A stretch of DNA of 60,041 nucleotides. Origin: an uncultured Oscillospiraceae bacterium. Its GTDB lineage: Bacteria > Bacillota > Clostridia > Oscillospirales > Oscillospiraceae. The notes under the pieces were generated by a model. It was not told the DNA's origin, did not search any database, and saw nothing but the letters and a program-made list of their open reading frames with translations. The translations under genes and the position numbers were made by a program. Numbering within the stretch: position 1 is the first letter of the stretch; each line of letters opens with the position of its first letter. The DNA lies in NCBI GenBank assembly GCA_910578505.1, contig CAJTPV010000018.1, forward strand, positions 1-60,041. The letters run 5' to 3'. Positions 7,922 through 16,760 of this stretch are shown piece after piece.

Positions 7922-9922
7922 ATGGCAGGCAGCAAACAGCAGAACTATGGAAACGAGTCCATAAGCGCCCTCAAGGGCGCTGACCGCGTGCGCAAACGCC
8001 CCGGCGTGATCTTCGGCTCCGACGGCCTGGAGGGCTGCGAGCACGCGGTATTTGAAATATTGTCCAACTCCATCGACGAGGCCAGGGAGGGCCACGGCAA
8101 GCTGATTACCGTCACCAGCTTTCTGGACCACAGCGTGGAGGTGGAGGACCAGGGGCGGGGCTGCCCTGTGGACTGGAACGAGAAGGAGAAGCGCTGGAAC
8201 TGGGAGCTGGTCTTCTGCGAGCTGTACGCGGGCGGAAAATACGGCAACAACGAGGGGGAAAACTACGAGTACTCCCTGGGTCTCAACGGCCTGGGCTCCT
8301 GCGCCACCCAGTACTCGTCCGACTACATGGACGTCACCGTCTGGCGGGACGGGTTCGAGTACCAGCTCCACTTTCAAAAGGGGAATATCACGGGCAAAAA
8401 GGGGGAGGAGCTGATCAAATCCCCCCTGTCAAAGCGCAGAACCGGCACCCGGACCCGCTGGCTCCCGGACCTGGAGGTGTTTACCGATATTGCCATCCCG
8501 CCGGAGTATTTTGCGGATGTGATGAAGCGGCAGGCCGTGGTGAACGCGGGAATCACCTTCCGGCTGCGGGTGGAGACCACGCCGGGAAAGTTTACAGCCA
8601 CGGAATTTCTGTATGAAAACGGCATTGCCGACTATGTCTCGGAGCTGGCCGGGGAGGAGTCCCTGACGGCTCCCGTATTCTGGGAGGGGGAGCGCCGGGG
8701 CCGGGACCGGGCCGACAAGACGGACTACAAGGTAAAGCTGTCCGCGGCCTGCTGCTTCTCCAACAAAACGGCGGTGATTGAGCACTACCACAACTCCAGC
8801 TGGCTGGAGCACGGCGGCAGCCCGGAGAAGGCCACGAAATCCGCCTTTGTGGGGGCCATTGACAGCTGGCTGCGGCAGAACAACAAGTATCAGAAGGGCG
8901 AGGCAAAAATCAACTGGACGGATATCGAGGACTGTCTGGTGCTGGTGAGCAACAACTTCTCCACCCAGACCAGCTATGAGAACCAGACCAAAAAGGCCAT
9001 TACCAACAAGTTTGTCCAGGACGCCATGACGGAGTTCCTGCGCAGCAAGCTGGAAATCTACTTTATCGAAAACCCCGCCGACGCAGGCCGCATCGCCGAG
9101 CAGGTGCTCATCAACAAGCGCAGCCGGGAAACGGCGGAAAAGGCCCGGCTGAACATCAAAAAAAAGCTCTCCGGCTCCATCGACATCGCCAACCGGGTCC
9201 AGAAATTCGTGGACTGCCGGACCAAGGACGTCAGCCGCCGGGAAATCTACATCGTGGAGGGCGACAGCGCCCTGGGCAGCGTGAAGCTGAGCCGGGACGC
9301 GGAGTTCCAGGGCATCATGCCGGTGCGGGGGAAGATCCTCAACTGCCTCAAGGCCGACTATCCCCGGATTTTCAAAAGCGAGATCATCACCGATCTGATG
9401 AAGGTTTTAGGCTGCGGCGTGGAGGTGCAGAACAAGCACGTGAAGGAGCTCAACTCCTTTGATCTGAACAATCTGCGCTGGAATAAAGTGGTCATCTGTA
9501 CGGACGCGGACGTGGACGGCTACCAGATCCGCACCCTGATCCTGACCATGCTCTACCGGCTGTGCCCGACGCTGATCCAGGAGGGGTACGTGTATATCGC
9601 GGAGTCGCCGCTGTTTGAGATCACCAGCGGCGAGAAGACGTGGTTTGCCTACACAGAGAAGGAAAAAGCGGAGATCGTGAAGAAGCTGGAGGGCAAAAAG
9701 TACAAGGTGGACCGCTCCAAGGGCCTGGGTGAGAACGACCCGGACATGATGTGGCTGACCACCATGAACCCGGAGACCCGGCGGCTGATCAAGGTCATGC
9801 CCCAGGAGGCCGAGGCCACCAGCCAGATGTTCGACCTGCTGCTTGGGGACAACCTCCAGGGCCGGAAGGAGCACATCGCCAGCGAGGGCTATAAGTTTCT
9901 GGATTTGGCGGACATCTCTTAG
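7922..9922 (+). CDS. parE: Type IIA topoisomerase ATPase subunit (ParE/GyrB-like)
   Basis: This is the ATP-hydrolysing subunit of topoisomerase IV or a gyrase-like enzyme, 666 residues. It has a GHKL ATPase with the Bergerat residues in EILSNSIDEA and VEDQGRG, a glycine-rich lid GLNGLGS, then a TOPRIM domain with EGDSA (Glu446) and DADVDG (Asp528-532). The sequence is divergent: the usual EGDSAGGSAK is EGDSALGSVK, and DGAHI is DGYQI. The start is set by GGAGG five bases before ATG 7922; an upstream in-frame start would lack conservation. It pairs with the A subunit 30 bases downstream. Calling it ParE rather than GyrB is inferred from its standalone pairing. Confidence 0.85.
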   Translation: MAGSKQQNYGNESISALKGADRVRKRPGVIFGSDGLEGCEHAVFEILSNSIDEAREGHGKLITVTSFLDHSVEVEDQGRGCPVDWNEKEKRWNWELVFCELYAGGKYGNNEGENYEYSLGLNGLGSCATQYSSDYMDVTVWRDGFEYQLHFQKGNITGKKGEELIKSPLSKRRTGTRTRWLPDLEVFTDIAIPPEYFADVMKRQAVVNAGITFRLRVETTPGKFTATEFLYENGIADYVSELAGEESLTAPVFWEGERRGRDRADKTDYKVKLSAACCFSNKTAVIEHYHNSSWLEHGGSPEKATKSAFVGAIDSWLRQNNKYQKGEAKINWTDIEDCLVLVSNNFSTQTSYENQTKKAITNKFVQDAMTEFLRSKLEIYFIENPADAGRIAEQVLINKRSRETAEKARLNIKKKLSGSIDIANRVQKFVDCRTKDVSRREIYIVEGDSALGSVKLSRDAEFQGIMPVRGKILNCLKADYPRIFKSEIITDLMKVLGCGVEVQNKHVKELNSFDLNNLRWNKVVICTDADVDGYQIRTLILTMLYRLCPTLIQEGYVYIAESPLFEITSGEKTWFAYTEKEKAEIVKKLEGKKYKVDRSKGLGENDPDMMWLTTMNPETRRLIKVMPQEAEATSQMFDLLLGDNLQGRKEHIASEGYKFLDLADIS

Positions 9923-9952
9923 CAAGGATTTTGGAAAGGAACCAGCGGAATT

Positions 9953-12187
9953 ATGGCAAAGAAGCGCTCCCCCGATGAGGGGAATAAAAAGGTAAACAAT
10001 CCCAATGTGATGGGCCTGCGGGCCCAGGTGCAGGAGCAGCCCATCACGGACACCCTGGAAACCAACTATATGCCCTACGCCATGTCGGTCATCGTCTCCC
10101 GGGCCATCCCGGAGATCGACGGCTTCAAGCCCTCCCACCGGAAGCTGCTGTACACCATGTACAAGATGGGCCTGCTGACCGGCGCGCGGACCAAATCCGC
10201 CAATATCGTGGGCCAGACCATGCGGCTCAACCCCCACGGCGACGCCGCCATCTACGACACCATGGTCCGGCTCAGCAAGGGCTACGGAGCCCTGCTGCAC
10301 CCCTTTGTGGACAGCAAGGGCAACTTCGGCAAGGTCTATTCCCGGGACATGGCCTGGGCGGCCAGCCGGTACACGGAGGCGAAGCTCGCGCCCATCTGTC
10401 AGGAGCTGTTCCGGGACCTGGACCAGGACGCGGTGGACTTTGTGGACAACTACGACAACACCATGCAGGAGCCCAGCCTCCTGCCCACCACCTTCCCCAA
10501 CATCCTGGTCTCGGCCAACCAGGGCATCGCCGTGGGCATGGCCTCCCAGCTGTGCGGGTTCAACCTGGGGGAGGTGTGCGACACCACCATCGCCTACCTG
10601 AAAAATCCGGCCTGCAGCATTTCCGCCACGCTGCTGGGGCCGGACTTCCCCACCGGCGGGGAGATCATCCACGACGCCGCCGCGCTGGAGGAGATCTACC
10701 GCACCGGCCGGGGGTCCGTCAAAATCCGGGGCAAGTACCGGTATGTCAAGAGCGAGAACCTGATTGAAATTTACGAGATCCCCTATACCACCACCACGGA
10801 GGCCATTATTGACAAGGTGGCGGAGCTGATCAAGGCGTCCAAGCTCCGGGAAGTCAGCGACATGCGGGACGAGACGGACCTCAACGGCCTGAAGCTGGCC
10901 ATCGACCTGAAGCGGGGCACGGACCCGGACAAGCTGATGGCGAAGCTCTTCAAGGCCACCACCCTGCAGGACAGCATCAGCTGCAATTTCAACGTCCTGG
11001 TGGCCGGCATGCCCCGTGTGATGGGGGTGGGGGAGCTGCTGGAGGAGTGGTGCGCCTGGCGGACGGAGTGCGTGCGGCGGCGGGTGTACTTCACGCTGAA
11101 CAAAAAGAAGGAGAAGCTGCACCTGCTCAAGGGTCTCAAGCGCATTCTGCTGGACATTGACAAGGCCATCCAGATCATCCGGGAGACCGAGGGCGAGGCG
11201 GACGTGGTGCCCAACCTGATGATCGGCTTCGGCATCGACCAGGTCCAGGCGGAATACGTGGCGGAAATCAAGCTGCGCAACATCAACAAGGAGTACATCC
11301 TCAAGCGGGTCCGGGAGGAGGAGTCCCTCCGGGATGAGATTGACGACCTGGAGGACCTGGTGAACGACCCCGCACGGGTGAAAAAGGTCATCATTGACGA
11401 GCTGAAGGCGGTGAAGAAGAAGTACGCCCAGCCCCGGCTGACCACCATCGTCTATGAGCACGAGATCGAACCCTACAACGAGGAGGACGAGACGCCGGAC
11501 TACCCGGTGACGGTATTCCTGTCCATGGGCGGCTACTTCAAGAAGATCACGCCCCAGTCCCTGCGCATGGCGGACGTGCAGAAGTACAAGGAGGACGACA
11601 GCCTGCGCCAGAGCGCGGAGGCCACCAATAAGGCGGAGATCATGTTCTTCACCAACCGGCAGCAGGTGTACAAGGCGCGGCTGTCGGACTTTGACGACAG
11701 CAAGGCCAGCGTGCTGGGGGACTACCTGCCGTCGAAGCTGGGAATGGATGCGGAGGAGAGCGTCATCGCTCTGGTCCTGCCGGGGGATTACTCCGGCTCC
11801 ATGCTGTTCTTCTTTGAAAACGGCAAGGCGGCTCGGGTGGACTTGTCCGCCTACGCCACCACGTCCAACCGGCGGAAGCTGACCGGCGCGTACTGCGCCA
11901 AGAGCCCCCTGGCGGCGCTGCTCCACCTGAAGGAGGACCGGGAGCTGGCGCTGTATTCCAGCGAGGTCCGGGCGCTGATTTTCAACACGGCCCTGCTCTC
12001 CCCCAAGGCCACCCGCACCACCCAGGGGGTGCAGGTGATGACCATGAAGCCGAAATATCATTTGACGGAGGTCAAGAACCTGGAGGACACCTCTATCACC
12101 AATCTGGCCCGGTATCGCTGCCGCGCCCTGCCCGCCGCAGGCGCACTGCTGCGGGAGGAGGACGGAGATCAGATGCGGCTTTTATAA
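9953..12187 (+). CDS. parC: Type IIA topoisomerase DNA-cleavage subunit (ParC/GyrA-like)
   Basis: This is the breakage-reunion subunit, 744 residues. The winged-helix region has the catalytic tyrosine in AASRYTE (Tyr140). A coiled-coil tower follows, and a short C-terminal beta-pinwheel with degenerate blades is inferred from the remaining length. The position matching the quinolone-contact serine of E. coli GyrA (Ser83) is Ala98, within HGDAAIYD. It probably decatenates chromosomes with ParE. It is transcribed with parE, and the reading frame is intact. Confidence is high for the family and moderate for topo IV versus a second gyrase. Confidence 0.86.
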   Translation: MAKKRSPDEGNKKVNNPNVMGLRAQVQEQPITDTLETNYMPYAMSVIVSRAIPEIDGFKPSHRKLLYTMYKMGLLTGARTKSANIVGQTMRLNPHGDAAIYDTMVRLSKGYGALLHPFVDSKGNFGKVYSRDMAWAASRYTEAKLAPICQELFRDLDQDAVDFVDNYDNTMQEPSLLPTTFPNILVSANQGIAVGMASQLCGFNLGEVCDTTIAYLKNPACSISATLLGPDFPTGGEIIHDAAALEEIYRTGRGSVKIRGKYRYVKSENLIEIYEIPYTTTTEAIIDKVAELIKASKLREVSDMRDETDLNGLKLAIDLKRGTDPDKLMAKLFKATTLQDSISCNFNVLVAGMPRVMGVGELLEEWCAWRTECVRRRVYFTLNKKKEKLHLLKGLKRILLDIDKAIQIIRETEGEADVVPNLMIGFGIDQVQAEYVAEIKLRNINKEYILKRVREEESLRDEIDDLEDLVNDPARVKKVIIDELKAVKKKYAQPRLTTIVYEHEIEPYNEEDETPDYPVTVFLSMGGYFKKITPQSLRMADVQKYKEDDSLRQSAEATNKAEIMFFTNRQQVYKARLSDFDDSKASVLGDYLPSKLGMDAEESVIALVLPGDYSGSMLFFFENGKAARVDLSAYATTSNRRKLTGAYCAKSPLAALLHLKEDRELALYSSEVRALIFNTALLSPKATRTTQGVQVMTMKPKYHLTEVKNLEDTSITNLARYRCRALPAAGALLREEDGDQMRLL

Positions 12188-12203
12188 GAAGCAGAATTTT
12201 CCA

Positions 12204-12212
12204 TGGTATAAT
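12204..12212 (+). promoter_or_regulatory. Extended -10 promoter of the AT-rich lipoprotein gene
   Basis: TGGTATAAT forms an extended -10 element. No good -35 box is seen 17 bases upstream. Confidence 0.5.
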
Positions 12213-12249
12213 CGGAGCCGCAAACAAAAATTTACCGGGGGGTATGTAT

Positions 12250-13089
12250 ATGAACAGATACAAAAAGATAGCTATATTGGTATGTGTTTTTCTGACAGCA
12301 TTAAATATTGTTGCTTGCGGGCAAGTAAAGGGAGATGAGGTTGTCAATACAGATGAATCTTCTGCAAGGCAGCAAGAAAGTAGTGAGCAGACAGTTGAGG
12401 GCGCAGATTCGGAAATAAAAGAAGAGGAAACTGCAAATGCAGATGAATCATCTGCAAATCAGCAAGAACGCAATGCGCAGAATATAAATTTAGAGGCGGA
12501 AGAAGATAAAACCACTAGAGCAGAAGAATCCAATGCACAAACGGAAGAGAATATAGACACAGAAATGACCACAGAAGAATTATTAGATTTATTTATCAAT
12601 GGCTCAATACATGCAATCAGTTCCGAAGATTTGGCATCGGCATTCTATATTACCGATTTAGATATGGATTCTGAGGAATGGGATTCCTATTCTATTGGTG
12701 AAAGAGCCGATCTTGACAATGACGGAGAAAACGAGCTGATTATTTGTGGACCTTATGGTGGAATATACCTTGATGCGCGTGGTGGCAAGGTCTATGAATT
12801 TGCCGTGGGAGAGGGTGATTCTCTTGTGCTTTCCTATGTTTTTTATAATGGCTCCACATGGATTATGTACAGCAACAGAATGCATACAGGATATGAAGCA
12901 TACCATATGGAAAAATTTGAAGGGGCGGATAATTTAGTTGCAGAAATGGATTTTTATGAAGAACTTGTTGATGAAGATAATGTGGAGGGCAAAGAAAAAT
13001 ATATGTTGAATGGAGCGGAAATATCTTATGATGAATATTTTGAATTATGCAGCAAGATTTTTGCAACTGAAGTAACTACAACTAAATGA
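12250..13089 (+). CDS. AT-rich predicted lipoprotein, unknown function
   Basis: This is a 279-residue secreted protein with a lipoprotein signal ending in lipobox NIVAC. A long low-complexity linker rich in Glu, Ser, Asn and Gln repeats variants of ADESSANQQE and AEESNAQTEE. A globular C-terminal half follows, with an acidic D-x-DNDGENELII segment (calcium-binding-like or FG-GAP-like) and many aromatic residues. GGGGGG lies seven bases before ATG 12250, so I prefer this to the ATG at 12244. Base composition and codon use are clearly AT-richer than both neighbours, which suggests recent acquisition. No family assigned. Confidence 0.72.
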   Translation: MNRYKKIAILVCVFLTALNIVACGQVKGDEVVNTDESSARQQESSEQTVEGADSEIKEEETANADESSANQQERNAQNINLEAEEDKTTRAEESNAQTEENIDTEMTTEELLDLFINGSIHAISSEDLASAFYITDLDMDSEEWDSYSIGERADLDNDGENELIICGPYGGIYLDARGGKVYEFAVGEGDSLVLSYVFYNGSTWIMYSNRMHTGYEAYHMEKFEGADNLVAEMDFYEELVDEDNVEGKEKYMLNGAEISYDEYFELCSKIFATEVTTTK

Positions 13090-13116
13090 CAACTTTCAGT
13101 TTGTCGGGAGCATATC

Positions 13117-13173
13117 AAAACGGTGCTGTCTCACAGCGATTCGCCGGAATCGTGAGAGACAGCACCGTTTTAT
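13117..13173. terminator. Strong bidirectional terminator
   Basis: A long stem (ACGGTGCTGTCTC / GAGAGACAGCACCGT) is flanked by AAAA on one side and TTTTA on the other. It sits between the convergent lipoprotein and flavoprotein genes and can end transcripts from both. Confidence 0.85.
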
Positions 13174-14759
13174 TAGGAACTGCGCTGGATGATATGCCGG
13201 GCAGTTTTCAATCCGTCGGCGGCGGCGGACATAATGCCCCCCGCGTATCCCGCGCCCTCGCCGCAGGGCCAGAGTCCTTTCAAAGACGCCTGCCCGTCCT
13301 CCCCCCGCACAATCCGGAGGGGACAGGAGGAGCGGGTCTCCACCGCCGTGAGCACCGCGTCCGGCGCGGCGTAGCCGTGAACCTTTCTGTCCAGAACAGG
13401 CAGGGCCTCCGCCAGAGCCTCACAGAGGAATCCCGGCAGCACGTCCCACAGGTTCATCCACCGGACGCCGGGCCGGTAGGTGGGACGCACCACCCCCGGC
13501 CCCGTGGACGGGCGGCGCAGCAAAAAGTCCTCCACCCGCTGGGCGGGGGCGATGAACCCGCCGCCCCCGGCGGCATAGGCGGCGTCCTCCAACCCGCGCT
13601 GAAAGGCGATCCCCGCCAGAGGGCCGCCGTCCGGGAAGTCCGCCGGCGTGACGCTCACCAGCAACCCGCCGTTGCAGTTTTCGCCGTCCCGGGCGTACCG
13701 GCTCATGCCGTTGGTGACCACCCGGCCCTGCTCACTGGCCGCCGCCACCACCGTTCCGCCGGGACAGACGCAGAAGCTGAACACGCCCCGGCCATTTCCC
13801 AGATGGCAGCTGAGCTTATAGCTGGAGGCGGGCAGTCTGGGGTGGCCCGCCAGGGCCTTGTACTGGGCAAAGTCAATATCCGCCTGCCGGTGTTCGATGC
13901 GCACCCCCACCGCCAGGGGCTTCGGCTCCATGACCACCCCGGCGGCGCGGAGCATTTCGAAGGTGTCCCGTGCGCTGTTGCCCAGGGCCAGGACCACAGC
14001 CTCCGCCGGAAGACGGTACGCGCCGTCCCCGCTCTCCACCCGCAGGGCGGCAAGCCGTCCGTCCCGCTGTTCAATCCCCGCCAGCCGGTGGCCGAACCGG
14101 ATGTCACAGCCCAGCTCCAGCAGCTCTCGCCGCATACTGGGCAGTACCCGGTGGAGGTAGTCCGTGCCGATATGGGGCTTGGCGTCAGAGAGGATGGATT
14201 CCGGCGCGCCGTGGCGGACAAAGGTCTCCAGAATAAAGCGGTGGCTGGGGCCACGGGTGCCGGTGTTCAGCTTGCCGTCGGAGAAGGCCCCCGCGCCGCC
14301 CTCGCCGAACTGCACGTTGGAGTCCCCGTCCAGACAGCCGGTGGACCAGAATCGCTCCACGTCCTCTTTCCGCCGCTCTGTCCCCCATCCCCGCTCCAGG
14401 AGGATGGGCGGCAGGCCGCAGCGGGCCAGCGCCAGGGCGCAGAACAGTCCGGCAGGACCGGCCCCCACGATGACAGGCGGCATGTCCGGCGGTGTGACCG
14501 GCGCGGGCAGCTGATAGGGCGTGTCCCGGACCGGGGAGACCTTTTTGTTTTTGCAGCGGGAGAGCACCCTTTCCTCATTTGGCACGCTCAGGCGCACCGT
14601 GTACACAAAACGCACGCCGTCCCTGGCGTCGACGGCGCGGCGGAAAACCTCCAGCCGCTGGACCTCCCTCTCCGGGACCCGCAGCGCAGCCGCCGCCCTG
14701 GCGCGGAGCAGGGATTCCTCCTCGTCGGGCGTCAGTTTCAAATTCTCGACTTGCAGCAA
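13173..14759 (-). CDS. COG2509-type FAD-dependent oxidoreductase
   Basis: This is a 528-residue flavoprotein of the uncharacterised COG2509 dehydrogenase family. An N-terminal alpha-beta domain (about 1-90) with Arg-rich helices precedes the dinucleotide-binding motif VIVGAGPAGLF (about 97-107). Downstream are QFGEGGAGAFSDGKL, typical of this family, and a C-terminal GEGAGYAGGI FAD contact. The start is a TTG overlapping the end of the XdhC-like gene by 22 bases, so the two are probably co-transcribed and coupled. The substrate is unknown; the family is assumed cytoplasmic. Confidence 0.85.
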   Translation of the reverse strand: MLQVENLKLTPDEEESLLRARAAAALRVPEREVQRLEVFRRAVDARDGVRFVYTVRLSVPNEERVLSRCKNKKVSPVRDTPYQLPAPVTPPDMPPVIVGAGPAGLFCALALARCGLPPILLERGWGTERRKEDVERFWSTGCLDGDSNVQFGEGGAGAFSDGKLNTGTRGPSHRFILETFVRHGAPESILSDAKPHIGTDYLHRVLPSMRRELLELGCDIRFGHRLAGIEQRDGRLAALRVESGDGAYRLPAEAVVLALGNSARDTFEMLRAAGVVMEPKPLAVGVRIEHRQADIDFAQYKALAGHPRLPASSYKLSCHLGNGRGVFSFCVCPGGTVVAAASEQGRVVTNGMSRYARDGENCNGGLLVSVTPADFPDGGPLAGIAFQRGLEDAAYAAGGGGFIAPAQRVEDFLLRRPSTGPGVVRPTYRPGVRWMNLWDVLPGFLCEALAEALPVLDRKVHGYAAPDAVLTAVETRSSCPLRIVRGEDGQASLKGLWPCGEGAGYAGGIMSAAADGLKTARHIIQRSS

Positions 14760-15787
14760 GACAGCTCATCCCCCTTCAAACGTCCGGACCGGCAGGCAAT
14801 CATCTGCGCGGCCACGGAGATCGCCACCTCCGCCGGCGTCTTCCCGCCGATGGGCAGGCCGATGGGCGCGTATACCCGGTCCATCTCCGCCTCCGAGAAT
14901 CCGGCGGCGAGCAGCTTTTCCCGCGTGGCGGCAACCTTTTTCCGGCTGCCGATACAGCCGATATACCGCGCCGGCGTGGGCAGGACCTGGGCCAGCATGG
15001 TGCAGTCGGCCAGATGACCGGGGGTCATGATGACCACATAGTCGTCCGCCGTCAGGGGGGGCAGCTGCTCCAGCGCGCCGGCGTAGGGGCCGCACCGCAC
15101 CTCCGCCGCGCCGGGCAGCAGTTCCTGCTTTGCGGCAAGGGGCCGCTCGTCCCACACCACCACCCGGAAATCCGCCAGCGCCAGAATCAGGGTCAGCGCC
15201 CGGCCCACGTGTCCCGCGCCGAAGAGGTACACGGTCCCCGCCCGGTTCAGCGGCTCCACATACAGCGCCGGGCAGCCCTCTGCCAGCACGCCCCGCCGCC
15301 CCAGCAGAGGCTCCACTGTTTCCGGCCCAATGTCCGGCAGGAAGCGCAGGCCGTTTTGACGGTCGAAGACGCCCATGCGCCAGCTGTTGTCCGGCTGGAT
15401 AGCCGTCACCAGCCACGCCGCGTCCGCCCCCTCCAGCAGCTCCGCAACCGCCCGGAGGACGGGCAGGGGCCTGTTCGGCTCAAGAAACTGGAAGTATACC
15501 CGTACGTCCCCGCCGCAGATCATGCCGGTATCCGCCGTCTCCCCGGCGGAGAGATGGTAGGACGCGAAGTCTGACCGCTTTTCCGCCAGCAGCCGCCGGG
15601 CCAGCTGGACGGCTTGGTACTCCACCGCGCCGCCGCCGATGGTGCCGGTGGGCTCCCCGTCCTCCAAAACCAGCATCTTGGCCCCCGGACCTCTGGGGGT
15701 GGAGCCGGAGCTGGACGTGATGCTGCACAGCACCGCAGCCCGTCCGGCGGAGAGACTGGCGGTGAGCGCGGTAAATACTGTTTTCAT
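14738..15787 (-). CDS. XdhC/CoxF-family protein
   Basis: This 349-residue protein belongs to the XdhC/CoxI family, which helps mature molybdenum enzymes such as xanthine dehydrogenase by handling the sulfurated cofactor. Visible signatures are ITSSSGSTPRGPGAKMLV near the N-terminus, the GTIGGGAVE loop, and a Rossmann-like C-terminal domain with VYLFGAGHVGRAL and YIGCIGSRKK. AGGAGGAGG lies just before ATG 15787. No molybdo-enzyme gene is in the window, so its client must be elsewhere. Confidence 0.87.
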   Translation of the reverse strand: MKTVFTALTASLSAGRAAVLCSITSSSGSTPRGPGAKMLVLEDGEPTGTIGGGAVEYQAVQLARRLLAEKRSDFASYHLSAGETADTGMICGGDVRVYFQFLEPNRPLPVLRAVAELLEGADAAWLVTAIQPDNSWRMGVFDRQNGLRFLPDIGPETVEPLLGRRGVLAEGCPALYVEPLNRAGTVYLFGAGHVGRALTLILALADFRVVVWDERPLAAKQELLPGAAEVRCGPYAGALEQLPPLTADDYVVIMTPGHLADCTMLAQVLPTPARYIGCIGSRKKVAATREKLLAAGFSEAEMDRVYAPIGLPIGGKTPAEVAISVAAQMIACRSGRLKGDELSCCKSRI

Positions 15788-15847
15788 GGTGCCTCCTCCT
15801 GTTGACCGCCGGTACCGGACCGGTCGTATCATCTGCGAAAATCAGCA

Positions 15848-15877
15848 GAAAAGGCAACGGGTGTGCCGTTGCCTTTC
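15848..15877 (-). terminator. Terminator of the toxin-antitoxin operon
   Basis: The stem AAAGGCAACGG / CCGTTGCCTTTT ends in a T run on the minus strand, immediately at the toxin stop codon. It separates the TA pair from the downstream xdhC gene. Confidence 0.75.
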
Positions 15878-16178
15878 ATGGCAGAATGCGAAATTCAAAG
15901 GTCAATCGCTCTCTTTTGTCAAGCTCGCCTATTTTGTATAGCAGGTCGCCCCTCTCCAGCCGGAGCACTTTCCGCAGCCTCACGCTGGTAGGCTTGGTCA
16001 ATCCTGCCTCCTTCCAATAGCGGATGCGGTACTCGTCCTGGCCGTCCCCTCTGTTGGTTCCTGTCATCTTGTAAGCGACCAGGAATACTTGACCGTTCCA
16101 TATCAGAACAGGACGTTCCTTTATCACATCAGCGTCCTCAAACTTGATTTTGGCCTGCCAGATTTCAAACCTCTCCAT
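15876..16178 (-). CDS. PemK/MazF-like toxin, predicted endoribonuclease
   Basis: This is a 100-residue protein resembling the PemK/MazF small beta-barrel. It begins MERFEIWQAKIKFEDADVIKERPVLIWNG, where the family's GDIW...PVLV pattern is recognisable. Such toxins cut mRNA and stop translation. The ATG lies inside the last codons of the upstream Panacea-domain gene (14-base overlap), the usual arrangement of a coupled antitoxin-toxin pair. The toxin call is inference from fold-like sequence and context. Confidence 0.72.
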   Translation of the reverse strand: MERFEIWQAKIKFEDADVIKERPVLIWNGQVFLVAYKMTGTNRGDGQDEYRIRYWKEAGLTKPTSVRLRKVLRLERGDLLYKIGELDKRERLTFEFRILP

Positions 16179-16707
16179 CGTCCCATTCCTTTGGCAGCAC
16201 AAGAATACCGTCTTCATCGCGGCAGCCGATGAAGTCGCTCGCCTTGAACCGCTTTTCTGCCGGGGTCAGGTCTTCTGCCTCGGCAAAATACTTCCGGATA
16301 GCTGTCAGCGGTATCTCGGTGTGTGAATGGTTCCCTTGATAAACCTGGTCCCATGGAGAGCCGACAACATGCGTCATATTGCGAAGGGCGCTGGCGGTGT
16401 ATCGGCCATACTTCCGAGCCACATCGTAGAGTATGGCTTCTGCTTCCGGCGCAATCCTGGCAGCCATATCTTCATTATACTCTTTAATGGGCCTATCGCC
16501 ATAGCCCTTATAGGCGGAATAAACCTCCGGAACAACCGGGCCGTGGTCCCATGCCTCTATCGCATTATCAAACAGCGGAGAGCCATACTTTCTCAGGTAA
16601 TATCCCTGCGCAAAGTACAGCAATTTGTTGATCTTCATGTTCGTGAGATCATCAAAAGCATCGCACATGATATAGAGAAGATAGTTTGCTGCTGCGGTTG
16701 CGGTCAT
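16165..16707 (-). CDS. Panacea (DUF4065/SocA-like) antitoxin
   Basis: This is a 180-residue protein of the Panacea/DUF4065 family. The conserved start (AANYLLYI...LTNMKINKLLYFAQGYYLRKYG) and the EAWDHGPVVPEVYSAYK motif are both clear. Panacea domains are known as promiscuous antitoxin domains that neutralise unrelated toxins, while SocA acts as a proteolysis adaptor. The start is ATG 16707, eight bases after AGGAGG; an in-frame GTG 21 bases upstream lacks its own site. It is the first gene of the pair and likely binds the PemK-like product directly. Confidence 0.85.
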   Translation of the reverse strand: MTATAAANYLLYIMCDAFDDLTNMKINKLLYFAQGYYLRKYGSPLFDNAIEAWDHGPVVPEVYSAYKGYGDRPIKEYNEDMAARIAPEAEAILYDVARKYGRYTASALRNMTHVVGSPWDQVYQGNHSHTEIPLTAIRKYFAEAEDLTPAEKRFKASDFIGCRDEDGILVLPKEWDDGEV

Positions 16708-16731
16708 TTTGCGCACCTCCTTCCGCACACT

Positions 16732-16760
16732 TTGTCAGGAATTTTGCTGTTTGCTATAGT
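16732..16760 (+). promoter_or_regulatory. Promoter-like motif, shared intergenic sequence
   Basis: TTGTCA and TATAGT have a 17-base spacer containing ATTTTGCTGTTTGC. It overlaps the antitoxin promoter on the other strand. The same sequence block recurs near 4545, 7813 and 26250. Confidence 0.4.

Noticed and set aside
9407..12061. An 884-codon open frame antisense to parC and the end of parE
   Set aside because: Low-complexity His/Leu/Val composition typical of antisense shadows.
13086..15017. A 643-codon plus-strand frame over the flavoprotein
   Set aside because: It crosses the strong terminator and is antisense to two conserved genes.
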